A stretch of DNA of 64,000 bases from Codonopsis lanceolata (lineage: Eukaryota; Streptophyta; Magnoliopsida; Asterales; Campanulaceae): positions 94,257,255 through 94,321,254 of the forward strand of contig CM028381.1 in NCBI GenBank assembly GCA_013146195.2, written 5' to 3'. Each line of letters starts with the position of its first letter. The stretch's first letter is position 1. The notes beneath the pieces are model-generated. The model searched no databases. It was not told where the DNA came from and saw only the letters and a program-made list of their open reading frames with translations. The translations under genes were made by a program, and so were the position numbers. This document shows positions 24,131 to 33,801 of this stretch, piece by piece.

Positions 24131-25112
24131 AATGAAAACACAAATATGCATCGGAATTCGGAAGTTGAAACACTTTGTTTTATTACATTTTTCTTAGTTT
24201 TTAGACTAAACATTTAATTAACAATGCATTGGAAATTGGAACACTTTGTTTTGTTACATTTTCTTTATATATATAATGACAAATATGATTAGCACATCCA
24301 AATATAGCAAGATCCCTTCAAAATGCACTTGCCAAAAATAGGAAGATATATATAATGACAAATGTAATTTGTTTATCTCAAGATTTCTAAATAACCACTG
24401 TAACTACTTACAAAATAAGGATATTATTTACATATGAACACATATACAAGTATTGATAAGTAAAAAAAAAAAAAAGAAGTTGTTAAGAAATTAAATACTA
24501 TCAATCTAAGAAGGAATGTATTTTCTCGTTTTACTAATATGCAAGGGAAACAAGACTAGCAATCTAAAAACTCAACAAACATTGCTTACTCAGCCATAAA
24601 TGTGCTTCCTCTCTGAATATTAATTTACTTGTGAGTTTTATCAAGACAAATTCTATCCATAGGAGCTAAAGAACAAGTACATAGTGAAATATAATTTGAT
24701 GAACAACTATGGATCCTTAAAGTTTGTCATGTCTATTTTGATACTCAACAAACATTGTTTACTCAGCCATAAATGTGTTTTCTCCTTGAATATAAATGCT
24801 CTATGACCGCTTTTGTTGTCTATAACCACGTAATTTCACTGGCAATAGTAGTAGCATCAGTTATGACATACTGGATTAGTGTACTTTTAAAGATTAACAA
24901 GGTTCTGGAGAGAGGTGACAACACCATCATTACCGGATTCTATTTTCGCTCATTGACATTGGAAGATGACTATGGACAAGTAAATCGTAGTTTAATTACT
25001 TTGGAAACATGTACGATGACTGTAGAAGGGTGTGATTATGTATATGGGCGAGTAGTCGGGTATATCATACTCTGTGAGAGGTACAATGAATTGAGAGTAA
25101 TCATAGTCTAAA
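24131..25112 (+). repeat. Duplicated unit 2 with a 112-codon reading frame
   Basis: This is a second copy of unit 1, starting at AACACAAATATGCATCGGAA and ending at the stop of the frame 24773-25111 (MCFLLEYKCSMTAFVVYN start). Both frames have stayed open with a similar length and mainly substitutions between them, for example GTCTMAVEGCDYV versus ETCTMTVEGCDYV. Product unknown. Downstream the two units differ: here an extra 250 bases and a solo LTR intervene before the shared tail at 27494. Confidence 0.55.
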
Positions 25113-25355
25113 CTAGATCTTCGTGTATGTGCCTATGGCACAGTGCTAGTATATCTGATTTCATCAATTAAAACGACAACGTCTAAATAGAAGGTGCGAT
25201 TTTAAAAAATGTTACAGTCGAGGGGTACATTACTTCAAGTGGTAGTTGAGGGGCGCTATTCGAACTCAACCCATAGTTGAGGGGGTTATTTGTAAGGAGT
25301 TATATGTAACTAACCTATGCATGTTTGATTTTGCGGTGGAATCAACCCTCATGGT
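25113..25355. other. Non-coding spacer between unit 2 and the solo LTR
   Basis: I see no gene. A small hairpin GTGCC-TAT-GGCAC (25129-25141) is followed by CTAG (25146-25149), reminiscent of, but weaker than, a Helitron 3' end. Confidence 0.4.
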
Positions 25356-27176
25356 TGTAGACACCCCAATTTCGTACCCCTGGTATGTGACATGACATAA
25401 AATATCAAGACCTGTTAAAACATTAACAAATGTCAAGTTACAGGGTCAAAAGTGCAAAAGGACAAAGCAAGATGCGCAAAAGGACGAACTGCAACGACCA
25501 AAGTGTTCAAAAAGTGACAACTTTGGAATTGGGCGTGGCCACCCCCAAAATTGGGCATGGCGCCCAATTCCCACATGTTGCGCCCAGTTTTGTTAAACGT
25601 TGCACCCAGTTTCTTCAACAGTGCACTGATCATTTGCCGTAAAATGCAATTCCTTCTGCGCATTGTACAATCAACTGATGCGTGAAGAAGGAATTTTAAT
25701 TCCCAGCGTGTCCTCAGTTCCTCCTATAAATACAGAGTCCCGGCTCCTCATTTCGACACACCTTTCCTTCGATAAAATTCTCCGCGTCGTCGTTACGCTG
25801 GAGAAATAGAGAGCGATGTGAGATAGTGAGCAATCACCTCAAAAAGCCTCGAAACTCTGCCAAACCTCCTCCAAACACAAAACCAACTGGTATAAGTGAA
25901 CCTTAGCCCCCCATCTAGGTATCCACCCTTTTTCCCCGGTCCAAAAATCGTGGAAAGAGCAGTTGCTCTGCCCGATTTAAAAGGCCAAATCAGCCAGAAA
26001 TAAGCCGTTATTCTGCCCGATTTCAGCCTACCTCAAGCCAACAAACAACCAAACACAAACAGTTACTCTGCCCAAATCCCTAGGCCAAAAGTAACTTTCA
26101 GAAGCAGTCACGCTGCCCAAATTCACACAACACACAACACACAACAACAACAAAAAGACTCCCTCTCCCTGAAGGACAGAGCGAGCACACCTTAGGCCGT
26201 CAGTAAGTTTTTAAGTTTTATTTTAAAGTCTTTATTTGTAAAAGTATTATTTCCAATCCGGCCCAATGTAGTTATATAAGCAGTTGTGCTGCCAGGATTT
26301 AGTTAGGAAATATTACTAAATGTAGCCGTTATTATGGCCAAATATTTTCAAGTATATTTGTAATTATTTGTAAAAGAGACTGTTGCAAGTCTGTAAATAA
26401 TGTAGATGTAATGGATGTATTTGTAGGCAGTTAATGCTTTATTTATCTGTTAAATTAATATAACAACAAGCATACTTTAGCCAAAAACCGTTTTGAGACC
26501 GAAAGGGCGAGTTGGGTGTCTAGCACCTTCCCAACTCATAACTTAGCCTCCGAACCCGCTTTCATTATCTCTAGTTTTCTTTTTTTGGTTTTGCTTTATT
26601 TATTCCTTAAAATAAAGATGGCGACTCTAAAACATTTTGGATCCAGTGGGGCCTCGCAACATCTTTCTTTGCACTTTCACGTTCTCCCTTAAAAAAGGGA
26701 GAATGAGAATGGAAAGGTGATGTATTCCTATGTCCTGGTATCCCCTAAACAAGGGATAACTTGACGTAGAAAACCCAAATCACCCATAGTGATCCGAGAT
26801 AGGCCATAAGGCTATTTTCATAAAATCCATAGTGGGGGCGCTACAACATTCCTTCCTTGCACTTTCACGTTTTCCCCTAAAAAAGGGAGAATGGGAATAG
26901 AAGGGTGATGCATTCCTATATCTTGGTATCCCCTAAAAAAGGGATAACTTGACATAGAAAACCCAAAGCTCCCATATTGGATCAAAATCCACTAAAGACA
27001 ATCGAGGCGCATTCCAACGCGCTATTCCGACAGCACTCCTCCCGCACTTTTGATTTCGTCCTCCTCTAAACAAGGGAGGGTGGAATGGGAGCAGTGGATG
27101 TCACTGCATCAGCATGTACGCGCACCCCTATCCAAGGGCGCGCCGGGCGCGGGAGCACGTTTCCCGGGAACCCACA
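25356..27176 (+). mobile_element. Solo LTR of the Tat-like family
   Basis: It runs TGTAGACACC to CCCACA, 1821 bp, and is homologous to the LTRs of copies A and B. The flanks are ATGGT (25351-25355) and ATGGC (27177-27181), a 5-bp target duplication with one mismatch. TATAAATA lies at 25725-25732. An internal primer-site-like motif ATGGCGACTCT lies near 26620, followed by two related ~190-base units (about 26665-26995) containing CCCTAAACAAGGGA-type palindromes. No internal element sequence remains, as expected after LTR-LTR recombination. Confidence 0.85.
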
Positions 27177-27493
27177 ATGGCTAGATAGTCTCAGACTCTC
27201 AGTCAATCAATTGAGCTATATCGTAAGATTATATTAATCTAATATTGATGTTTTGTAAGGGGTAATGGTTTAGAAGATTAATCTCAGGGTGTGATTGCTC
27301 ATAATATTAATTGTAGGGGGTGACTTTGTAACAGAGTGAGAGAAAATAGAAAGTTAAAAGTGGATAACTACTCTCACACATGTGAATGTGAGAGTGAATC
27401 CCAACCATTAAATTTTTAAAGATAATTTAAGCTTAGCCTCTAAATAGCTTTAGTCAATTACACATGTGTGAGAATTAGCTCTATTGTAATATA
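27177..27493. other. Non-coding DNA right of the solo LTR
   Basis: AT-rich sequence that would be continuous with 25113-25355 before the LTR inserted. I see no gene in it. Confidence 0.4.
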
Positions 27494-27815
27494 GATGTCT
27501 ATTTTATTGTCTATTGAATTGGGCTTAAATATTTGTAGATATAGTTGTAATAATTAAGTACATATATTATCAGTGTCACATCATTTGGGTGACACTATTA
27601 ATGAAAGAGTTTTTGAGTTTGTGACATTTAGGTCATTTCAGGGGAGGGATGACCGTTGGAAGTATGTAATTTGAGTTGATTTTCTTTTGTTTATCGTCAT
27701 TTTAATTTGTTATACATTGATTAATATAGATTATATGAGTTTTGTTATGTGATAGTGATAGTAGTAGTAATTGTACATATTTAATCATAGTGATAGTAGT
27801 AGTAATCACACATAT
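27494..27815 (+). repeat. Second copy of the unit tail
   Basis: It matches 23725-24007, including the imperfect hairpin GTGTCACATCATTTGGGTGA near 27576. A local duplication of a GATAGTAGTAGTAAT motif occurs at 27755-27810. It has no coding sign. Confidence 0.65.
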
Positions 27816-28031
27816 TTAATGACAAATGTTGTATTTAAAAAATATTCTAAATTTTATAAAAGATTTTATTTATTCATTGTATTCTCTATTAATAATTTTA
27901 CTTTTTCTTAATCGCTGCGTTATAATAATTTGTCTAGTTTATGTACATATCGAACTCACAATCTTTATGGTTAATTTTATTTTTTCACTTCATGTTACTT
28001 ATGTATAATTTGGTAGAAAAAGATATATGAC

Positions 28032-28060
28032 GTGCGTTTAACGCACTGGTGTAAAACTAG
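28032..28060 (+). mobile_element. Helitron-like 3' terminus
   Basis: The palindrome GTGCGTTTAACGCAC (7-bp stem) is followed by 10 bases and then CTAG with a T next (28057-28061). This is the arrangement of plant Helitron 3' ends: a hairpin shortly before CTRR, inserted next to T. No matching 5' TC end could be placed and no Rep/helicase gene is visible, so at best this is a non-autonomous element. The 27816-28031 sequence before it is AT-rich and unrecognised. Confidence 0.45.
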
Positions 28061-28217
28061 TTTCCTTAATATCAGCATGATAGTATGTTTTAATGAAAGT
28101 AAAACAGTTGCTAAGATATGTGTAAACTTGAGATTTGAACTTGAGAAGAAAAGTCCACGTAGTTCTTATTCTCAACAATAGTTAAGAAGGATGTGCAATT
28201 GTTGTAAGTGCTATGTC

Positions 28218-28500
28218 TGTATGGCCCCATGTTCCCCTGATGTATTATTTATTTAACCTCACAAGTTCACGAGTAAACTTAGAGTTTAGTGATGCAAAGG
28301 CAAAAGTTGAACCACAGAGATAAGTAACAATTAAGTAATTAAATTGGTAAAAGAAACTCTTAAACTAAGGAGGGTTTTGATTTCATTAAAACTAATTTAA
28401 TAAACTAAATTAACTAAATAACACTCCAATTAATTAACAATAGTAGATTATCAGAAAATATCGAGAGCAACAATTCAAACCACGAAGATCAGATTACGGA
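28218..28500 (+). repeat. Right copy of the ~260-bp direct repeat
   Basis: It matches 22472-22745 closely. It then continues into unique DNA (GGAGATCTAGAAATTAGG) upstream of the UGT genes, whereas the left copy joins unit 1, so this right copy probably keeps the original context. Confidence 0.75.
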
Positions 28501-28869
28501 GGAGATCTAGAAATTAGGATTCATTTGTATCTAGTCTTATTTTCATGAAATAAAATATTAATCAATTGTTTATGGTTCGTTCACTAATATAAAGACTGAG
28601 ACGCTTGGGTCACAATTTGCAATCTTAGTCATCTTGCCCCCAAAATATCCTTTTTTGATTAAAAAAAAACAAGGTACTGGAACGAATTAAAACTTCAAAA
28701 AGTAGATCTACCCGCAATTTTTTCTAGTTAATAATATTAGCTGCAACATCCAATGCTCACGTAGGCCCTTTCATCACCAACATTACAAGCAAGCTAGAAC
28801 TAGACCAAACCTACATCCTCTCTTTACAAATGCATAAACCATTGTAATCTCACATAGACCTAAATTGCA

Positions 28870-30356
28870 ATGGCTTCCTTCAGACCCATCAGCTCCATTT
28901 TCTTATGGTACCCTTACTGTCCCCGGGCCACATTATCCCCATGATAGACGTGGCCAAATTGGTAGCCCAACGAGGAGTGACAGTGACCACAGTCACAACA
29001 CCCGTCAATGCCCGGAGATTCGGGGCAAGCTTAGACATCGCATACCAATCAGGACAGCCCATCCGTTTCCTCCAACTTCAGTTTCAATCCGTTGAGGCTG
29101 GCTAGTCGGAGGGGTGTGAATGCCTAGACGTTTTCCCTAGCTTTTAGATTTAGCCACGAATTTTGGTGTTGCAAATGATTTGCTGCAAAACCAACTTGAA
29201 CAATGTTTTCAAGATCTTGATCCTAGTCTGAGCTGCATAGTATCAGACAAGTATGTCCCGTGGATAGCTGACACTGCAAGGTAATTTCATGTTCCAAGGA
29301 TTATTTGATGGAATGAGTTATTTCACTCAATTATGTACTCATAATTTGCATATCTCCAAGGTGTATGAGTGTGCCCGAATCACAGCCATTTGTTGTGCTA
29401 GGTCTACCTGATCACATTGAACTGAGGAGAGGCCAACTGCCACAAACATTCAATCTAGGTAGGCTGAATTTGAGTGATCGACGTGAACAAATAAGAGAAG
29501 CTGAATTAGGGGCTAATGGAGTGATGATTAATAGTTTTGAGGAGTTGGAGCAAAAATACGTAAACGAGTATAAAAAGTTGAGAATGGATAAAGTTTGGTG
29601 CAGAGGGCCATTGTCATTATGCAATAAGGATGAATCTGAGAAAGCTCAAAGGGGAAACGGGGCCTCAATTGACGAGCAAGAGTGCTTGAAATGGCTTGAT
29701 GCTAGGGAACCAGGCTCCGTGGTCTATGCATGTCTAGGAAGCCTTAGTCATGTTGAGCCTGCACAACTCATAGAGCTTGGCTTAGGTCTTGAAGCATCGA
29801 CGTATCTATTTATTTGAGTAGCTAGAACAGGGGATAAAACAAAACAGCTAGAAAACTGGATCGACAAAGGGGGGTTTGAGGAAAGAACCAAAGATAGAGG
29901 CCTAGTGATTCGAGGCTGGGCCCTGTAAGTGCTTATCTTATCTGACCCTGCAATCGGAGCGTTATTGACGCACTGTCGTTGGAATTCAGCTCTGCACTGT
30001 CATTGGAATTCAGCTCTGGAAGGGGTATGTGCTAGTGTACCTATGATAACTTGGCCTCAGTTTGCTAAGCAGTTCTTTAACGAGAAGCTAGCAGTGTAAT
30101 TATTAGAGATTGGGGTCAATGTTGGGGCTAAAGTTGTTGTGCATTGGGGTGAGGAACAAAACATCGATGTGAAAGTGAATAGTGAAGAATTGAAGAAAGC
30201 TATAGGAAAGGTAATGAGTGGAGGAAAAGAAGAAGAGCAAAAGAACTTGGGGCCATCGCAAATAAAGTAATTGAAACGGGAGGATCTTCCCACCTCAATT
30301 TGACGTTGCTGATCCTAGATATCTTCAAGCGGGCAAGTAATAAGAACTCTAGCTAA
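28870..30356 (+). pseudogene. UGT73-like UDP-glycosyltransferase pseudogene 1
   Basis: In several frames it encodes SPGHIIPMIDVAKLVAQRGV (N-terminal part with the catalytic His), then FVVLGLPDHIELRRGQLP, KVWCRGPLSLCNKDESEKAQ, ECLKWLDAREPGSVVYACLG and a decayed PSPG sugar-donor box, and ends IFKRASNKNSS at 30356. The family glucosylates small molecules in the cytosol; the sequence is closest to UGT73C-type enzymes from memory. Lesions are a frameshift near 28900, stops at 29103 and about 29145, further frame changes near 29290 and 29815, TAA in the PSPG box (near 29927), and an in-frame 24-base tandem duplication (29971-29994 and 29995-30018) in the PSPG HCGWNS region. The upstream ~145 bases match those of pseudogene 2. 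Confidence 0.85.
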
Positions 30357-31566
30357 CAGACATATTGTTAGGACAATCAATTGGGCAGGATATGCTTTTC
30401 TTGTGCTCTATTGATGTGAAAAGAAGATAATCTTGCATTAGCATAATGGTTTCCCCTCCAGACGTTCTTATTGAAAGTTATCTAGATTTCTCGATGTAGC
30501 AAATTCTCTGTTATTACTTTTCATGATGTGTTTATTCATATATCTGACTTCGCAGCGCTAATGCAAAGAATTATCTTTTTGGAAAAATTCGAACCTAATG
30601 ACGTCTACACCCACAAACTATGTTAAGTTTTAGCTGAAATTTGGTATAAAGAATCACCACTGTCTTGAAGGTGTTGGTTTTCTTCTTGACAGTGATATTA
30701 CATAGCATTACTCTTAGTTGGTGTTTGAAATTAAGTTGTCCCTTTTCTAGTGTAGATGATTAGGAATTCCTGCGGCAAAGGCCTAGATAGATCCCTGTGA
30801 ATGTTTGTAGTATGCTAGCCTGAACTTACAGGCCTTTGAATAGGACAATAAGTCTCTTGCTAATTATTCCTGCCTTTGGTAATAAACCTCAAGTGACAGT
30901 GAAGTTCACTCTCAGCTTTTTTAGTGGAAAAATAATGTGAAAACGGGAGAAAAATTGGATTCAACCATCCAGCTCTCAATCAGTTACTTTTAGATTATGC
31001 TCATGCGCAAAGAGTCCTAATTTCTGTTTGGGATGATCAGATAAAGAGTACCTAGTCCCGAGACGAAGCTTATAGATTTTATGGTTTTCAAATTAATCCT
31101 TATAACCTTACACTTACACGTAACAAAATTTTGTTTATACTTTAAAAAATAATAATTGAAATTTAAAAACTAAGGGTATTGTGCAACTTTATTTTAATAC
31201 TTAAAATGTTTGACCTTTGAATGGGACTCTTTGAGTGGAAGAAGGAGTATTTAAAGCAGCTCAGTCACAGCCGACCGATCACAGAGACTCCTGTCCAAGC
31301 AGCATCTTATTTTGGCTCCCTAGCTAATGGAACCCAAACACTGTCTGATTTGAAATTTTCAAGGTGTTACCTCGTTTATGAGATTTTGTTCTTTATTTCC
31401 TACAGCCAAAAGTTCCAGTATTAGTTTATAATATCAGCTGCAACATCCAATGCTCGCGTAGGCTCTTACATCACCAACATTACAAGCTAGCTAGAACTAG
31501 AAAAAACCCACATCCTCGGTTTATAAATGCATAAACCAGTGTAATCTCACATAGGCCTAAATTGCA
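30357..31566. other. UGT intergenic DNA
   Basis: The first ~200 bases match 33160-33330 downstream of pseudogene 2, and the last ~145 bases (31420-31566) match 28725-28869 upstream of pseudogene 1. The two genes are therefore a tandem duplication of about 2.7 kb period. The middle contains no recognisable gene; the frame at 31221-31424 shows no family motif. Confidence 0.6.
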
Positions 31567-33158
31567 ATGGCTTCCTCCAGACCCCAATCAGGTCCACTTT
31601 TTTATGGTACCCTACTTTCCCCAGGCCACATTATCCCCATGATAGACATAGCCTAGTTGGCAGCACAACGAGGTGTGACGGTGACCATAGTCATCACACC
31701 TGTCAATGCCCAGAGATTCGGCGCAGTCCTAGACATAGCATACCAATCAGGACTGCCCATCCGTTTCCTCCAACTCCAATTTCCATCTATTGAGGTCGGC
31801 TTGCTTGAGGGGTGTGAATGCCTAGACACTCTCCCTGACTTAGATTCAGCCAAGAATTTATTTGTTGCAGTTGATTCGGTGCAAAACCAACTTGAACAGT
31901 ACTTTCAAGAGCTCCTATCGGACAAGTATGTCAGGTGGACAGCTGACACCGCAAAGAAATTTCAAATTCCAAGGATTATATTTGATGGAATGGGTTATTT
32001 CACTCAATTATGTTCTGACAGTTAACAGTTTGCATGTCACAAAGGTGCATGAGAGTGTGCCCGAATCAGAGCCATTTGTTGTGCTAGGTTTACCTGATCG
32101 CATTAAACTGAGGAGAGACCAGCTGCCTCGATTATGTTCTGACAGTTAACAGTTTGCATGTCACAAAGGTGCATGAGAGTGTGCCCGAATCAGAGCCATT
32201 TGTTGTGCTAGGTTTACCTGATCGCATTAAACTGAGGAGAGACCAACTGCCTCGAGCATTCAATCCAGGCAAGCAGAATTGGAGCGATCAAATTGAACGA
32301 ATAAGAGAAACTGAATTAGGGGCTTATGGAGTGATGATTATAGTTTTGAGGGGTTAGAACCAAAATACGGCAAAGAGTAGAAAAAGTTGAAAATGGATAA
32401 AGTTTGGTGTATAGGGCCATTGTCATTATGCTATAAGGATGAATCTGGAAAAGCTCAAAGGGGAAACAAAGCCTCAATTGATGAGAAAGAATGCTTGAAA
32501 TGGCTTGATGCTAGGGAACCGGGCTCTGTGGTCTATGCATGTCTTGAAAGCCTTAGTCGTGCTGAGCCTGCATAACTAATAGAGCTTGCTTTAGGCCTTG
32601 AAACATCGACTTATCCATTTATTTGGGGTAGCTAGACCAGTGGATAGAACAAAGCAGCTAGAAAAATGGATTGACAAAGAGGGGTTTGAGGAAAGAACTA
32701 AAGATAGAGGCCTAGTGATTCGAGGTTGGGCCCCGCAAGTGCTCCTCTTATCGCATCTGGCAATCGGAGTGTTCTTGACGCACTGTGGTTGGAATTCAAC
32801 TCTGGAAGGGGTATGTGCTAGAGTACCTATGATAACTTGGCCTCAATTTGCTGAGCAGTTCTTTAACGAAAAGCAAGAAGTGCAAGTATTATAGATTGGG
32901 GTGAGTGTTGGGGCTAAAGCTGTTGTGCATTAAGGTGAGGAACAAAAGGTTGATGTGAAAGTGAATAGTGAAGAATTGAAGAAGGCTACAGAAAAGGTAA
33001 TGAGTGGAGGAAAAGAAGCAGAGGAAAGAAGAAAAAGAGCAAAAGAACTTGGAGCCATAGCTAATAGAGCAATTGAGGAGGGAGGATCTTCCCACCTCAA
33101 TTTGACGCTGCAAATCCATGATATCTTCAAGCAAGCGAATGATAAGATCTCTAGCTAA
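31567..33158 (+). pseudogene. UGT73-like UDP-glycosyltransferase pseudogene 2
   Basis: It starts MASSRPQSGPLFYG at 31567. The N-terminal part keeps SPGHIIPMIDIA with the catalytic His, followed by an in-frame TAG at 31654-31656. The middle has WTADTAKKFQIPRIIFDGMG, then a frameshifting 124-base tandem duplication. Later segments are KVWCIGPLSLCYKDESGKAQ and ECLKWLDAREPGSVVYACLE. The 44-residue PSPG box (32727-32858) is complete from WAPQVLLLSH through THCGWNSTLEG to FAEQ; the final Gln is usual for UDP-glucose users. It ends IFKQANDKISS at 33158. Further breaks occur near 32355, 32572, 32630 and 32893. It is not functional as it stands, but less decayed than pseudogene 1 in the sugar-donor box. 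Confidence 0.88.
32007..32254 (+). repeat. 124-bp tandem duplication inside UGT pseudogene 2
   Basis: Positions 32007-32130 and 32131-32254 are two head-to-tail copies that differ at about one base (AGCTG versus AACTG). The period is not a multiple of three, so it shifts the frame. The near identity indicates a recent event compared with the general decay of the gene. Confidence 0.9.
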
Positions 33159-33583
33159 GAGAATTATGCTTAGGCCAATAAATTGGGCAGGATATGATTT
33201 TCTAGTGTTTTATTGATGTGAAAGGAAGATAATCTTGCTCTAGCATAATGATTTCCTCTCAAAATGTTCTTATTGAAAACTTATCTAGATTTCTTTATGT
33301 TGTAGATTCTCTCTTATTGCTTTCATGATTTTATTCATTTATCTTTTTGGAAAAATCCAACCAAATCGGCCTAGAGGCATTAAGATATAGTAATCCGTAT
33401 CTTATTTCACTATTTATGTAATTCATTTTCACCTCTAGTTTATTGAATTATATTTCAATAAATACGGAGATTAAAAAGTAATTTTATAGTGCAAAATGTT
33501 TCATATGAATTAAACAAATGTATACAGAGATAAATCTTTTGGTTGAGCATCTTTAGCATAGAGAATAGTCCCTTAGGAAAATC
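33159..33583. other. Non-coding DNA after UGT pseudogene 2
   Basis: The first part is the downstream segment shared with pseudogene 1; the rest is AT-rich unique sequence. No gene seen. Confidence 0.5.
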
Positions 33584-33600
33584 CAATGGCCGAGAAGGTT

Positions 33601-33647
33601 GTTTTTTTTTTTTTTAAAGTGACACATTTAATATTAAATGTGACACT

Positions 33648-33707
<60 letters not shown>

Positions 33708-33785
33708 CTTTTTTTCAAGAGGCATGGGAAGGGATCGAACACTCACCACACATTGTGAAGTCTCATCTCTACCACCGAGCCACCC
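33601..33785 (-). mobile_element. tRNA-derived SINE
   Basis: The minus strand starts GGGGTGGCTCGGTGGTAGAG (A-box-like TGGCTCGGTGG) and has a B-box GTTCGATCC about 35 bases later (around 33735). It continues into a (TA)n run and ends in an A-tail (T run 33602-33615). It is flanked by a 16-17 bp target duplication: CAATGGCCGAGAAGGTT (33584-33600) and CAATGGTCGAAAGGTT (33786-33801). The tRNA-like head, tail and long duplication together identify a SINE; the family is not named. Confidence 0.8.
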
Positions 33786-33801
33786 CAATGGTCGAAAGGT
33801 T

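Noticed and set aside
25129..25149. Second Helitron-like end after unit 2 (hairpin then CTAG)
   Set aside because: The hairpin is only 5 bp and just four bases before CTAG; too weak without copy-number evidence.
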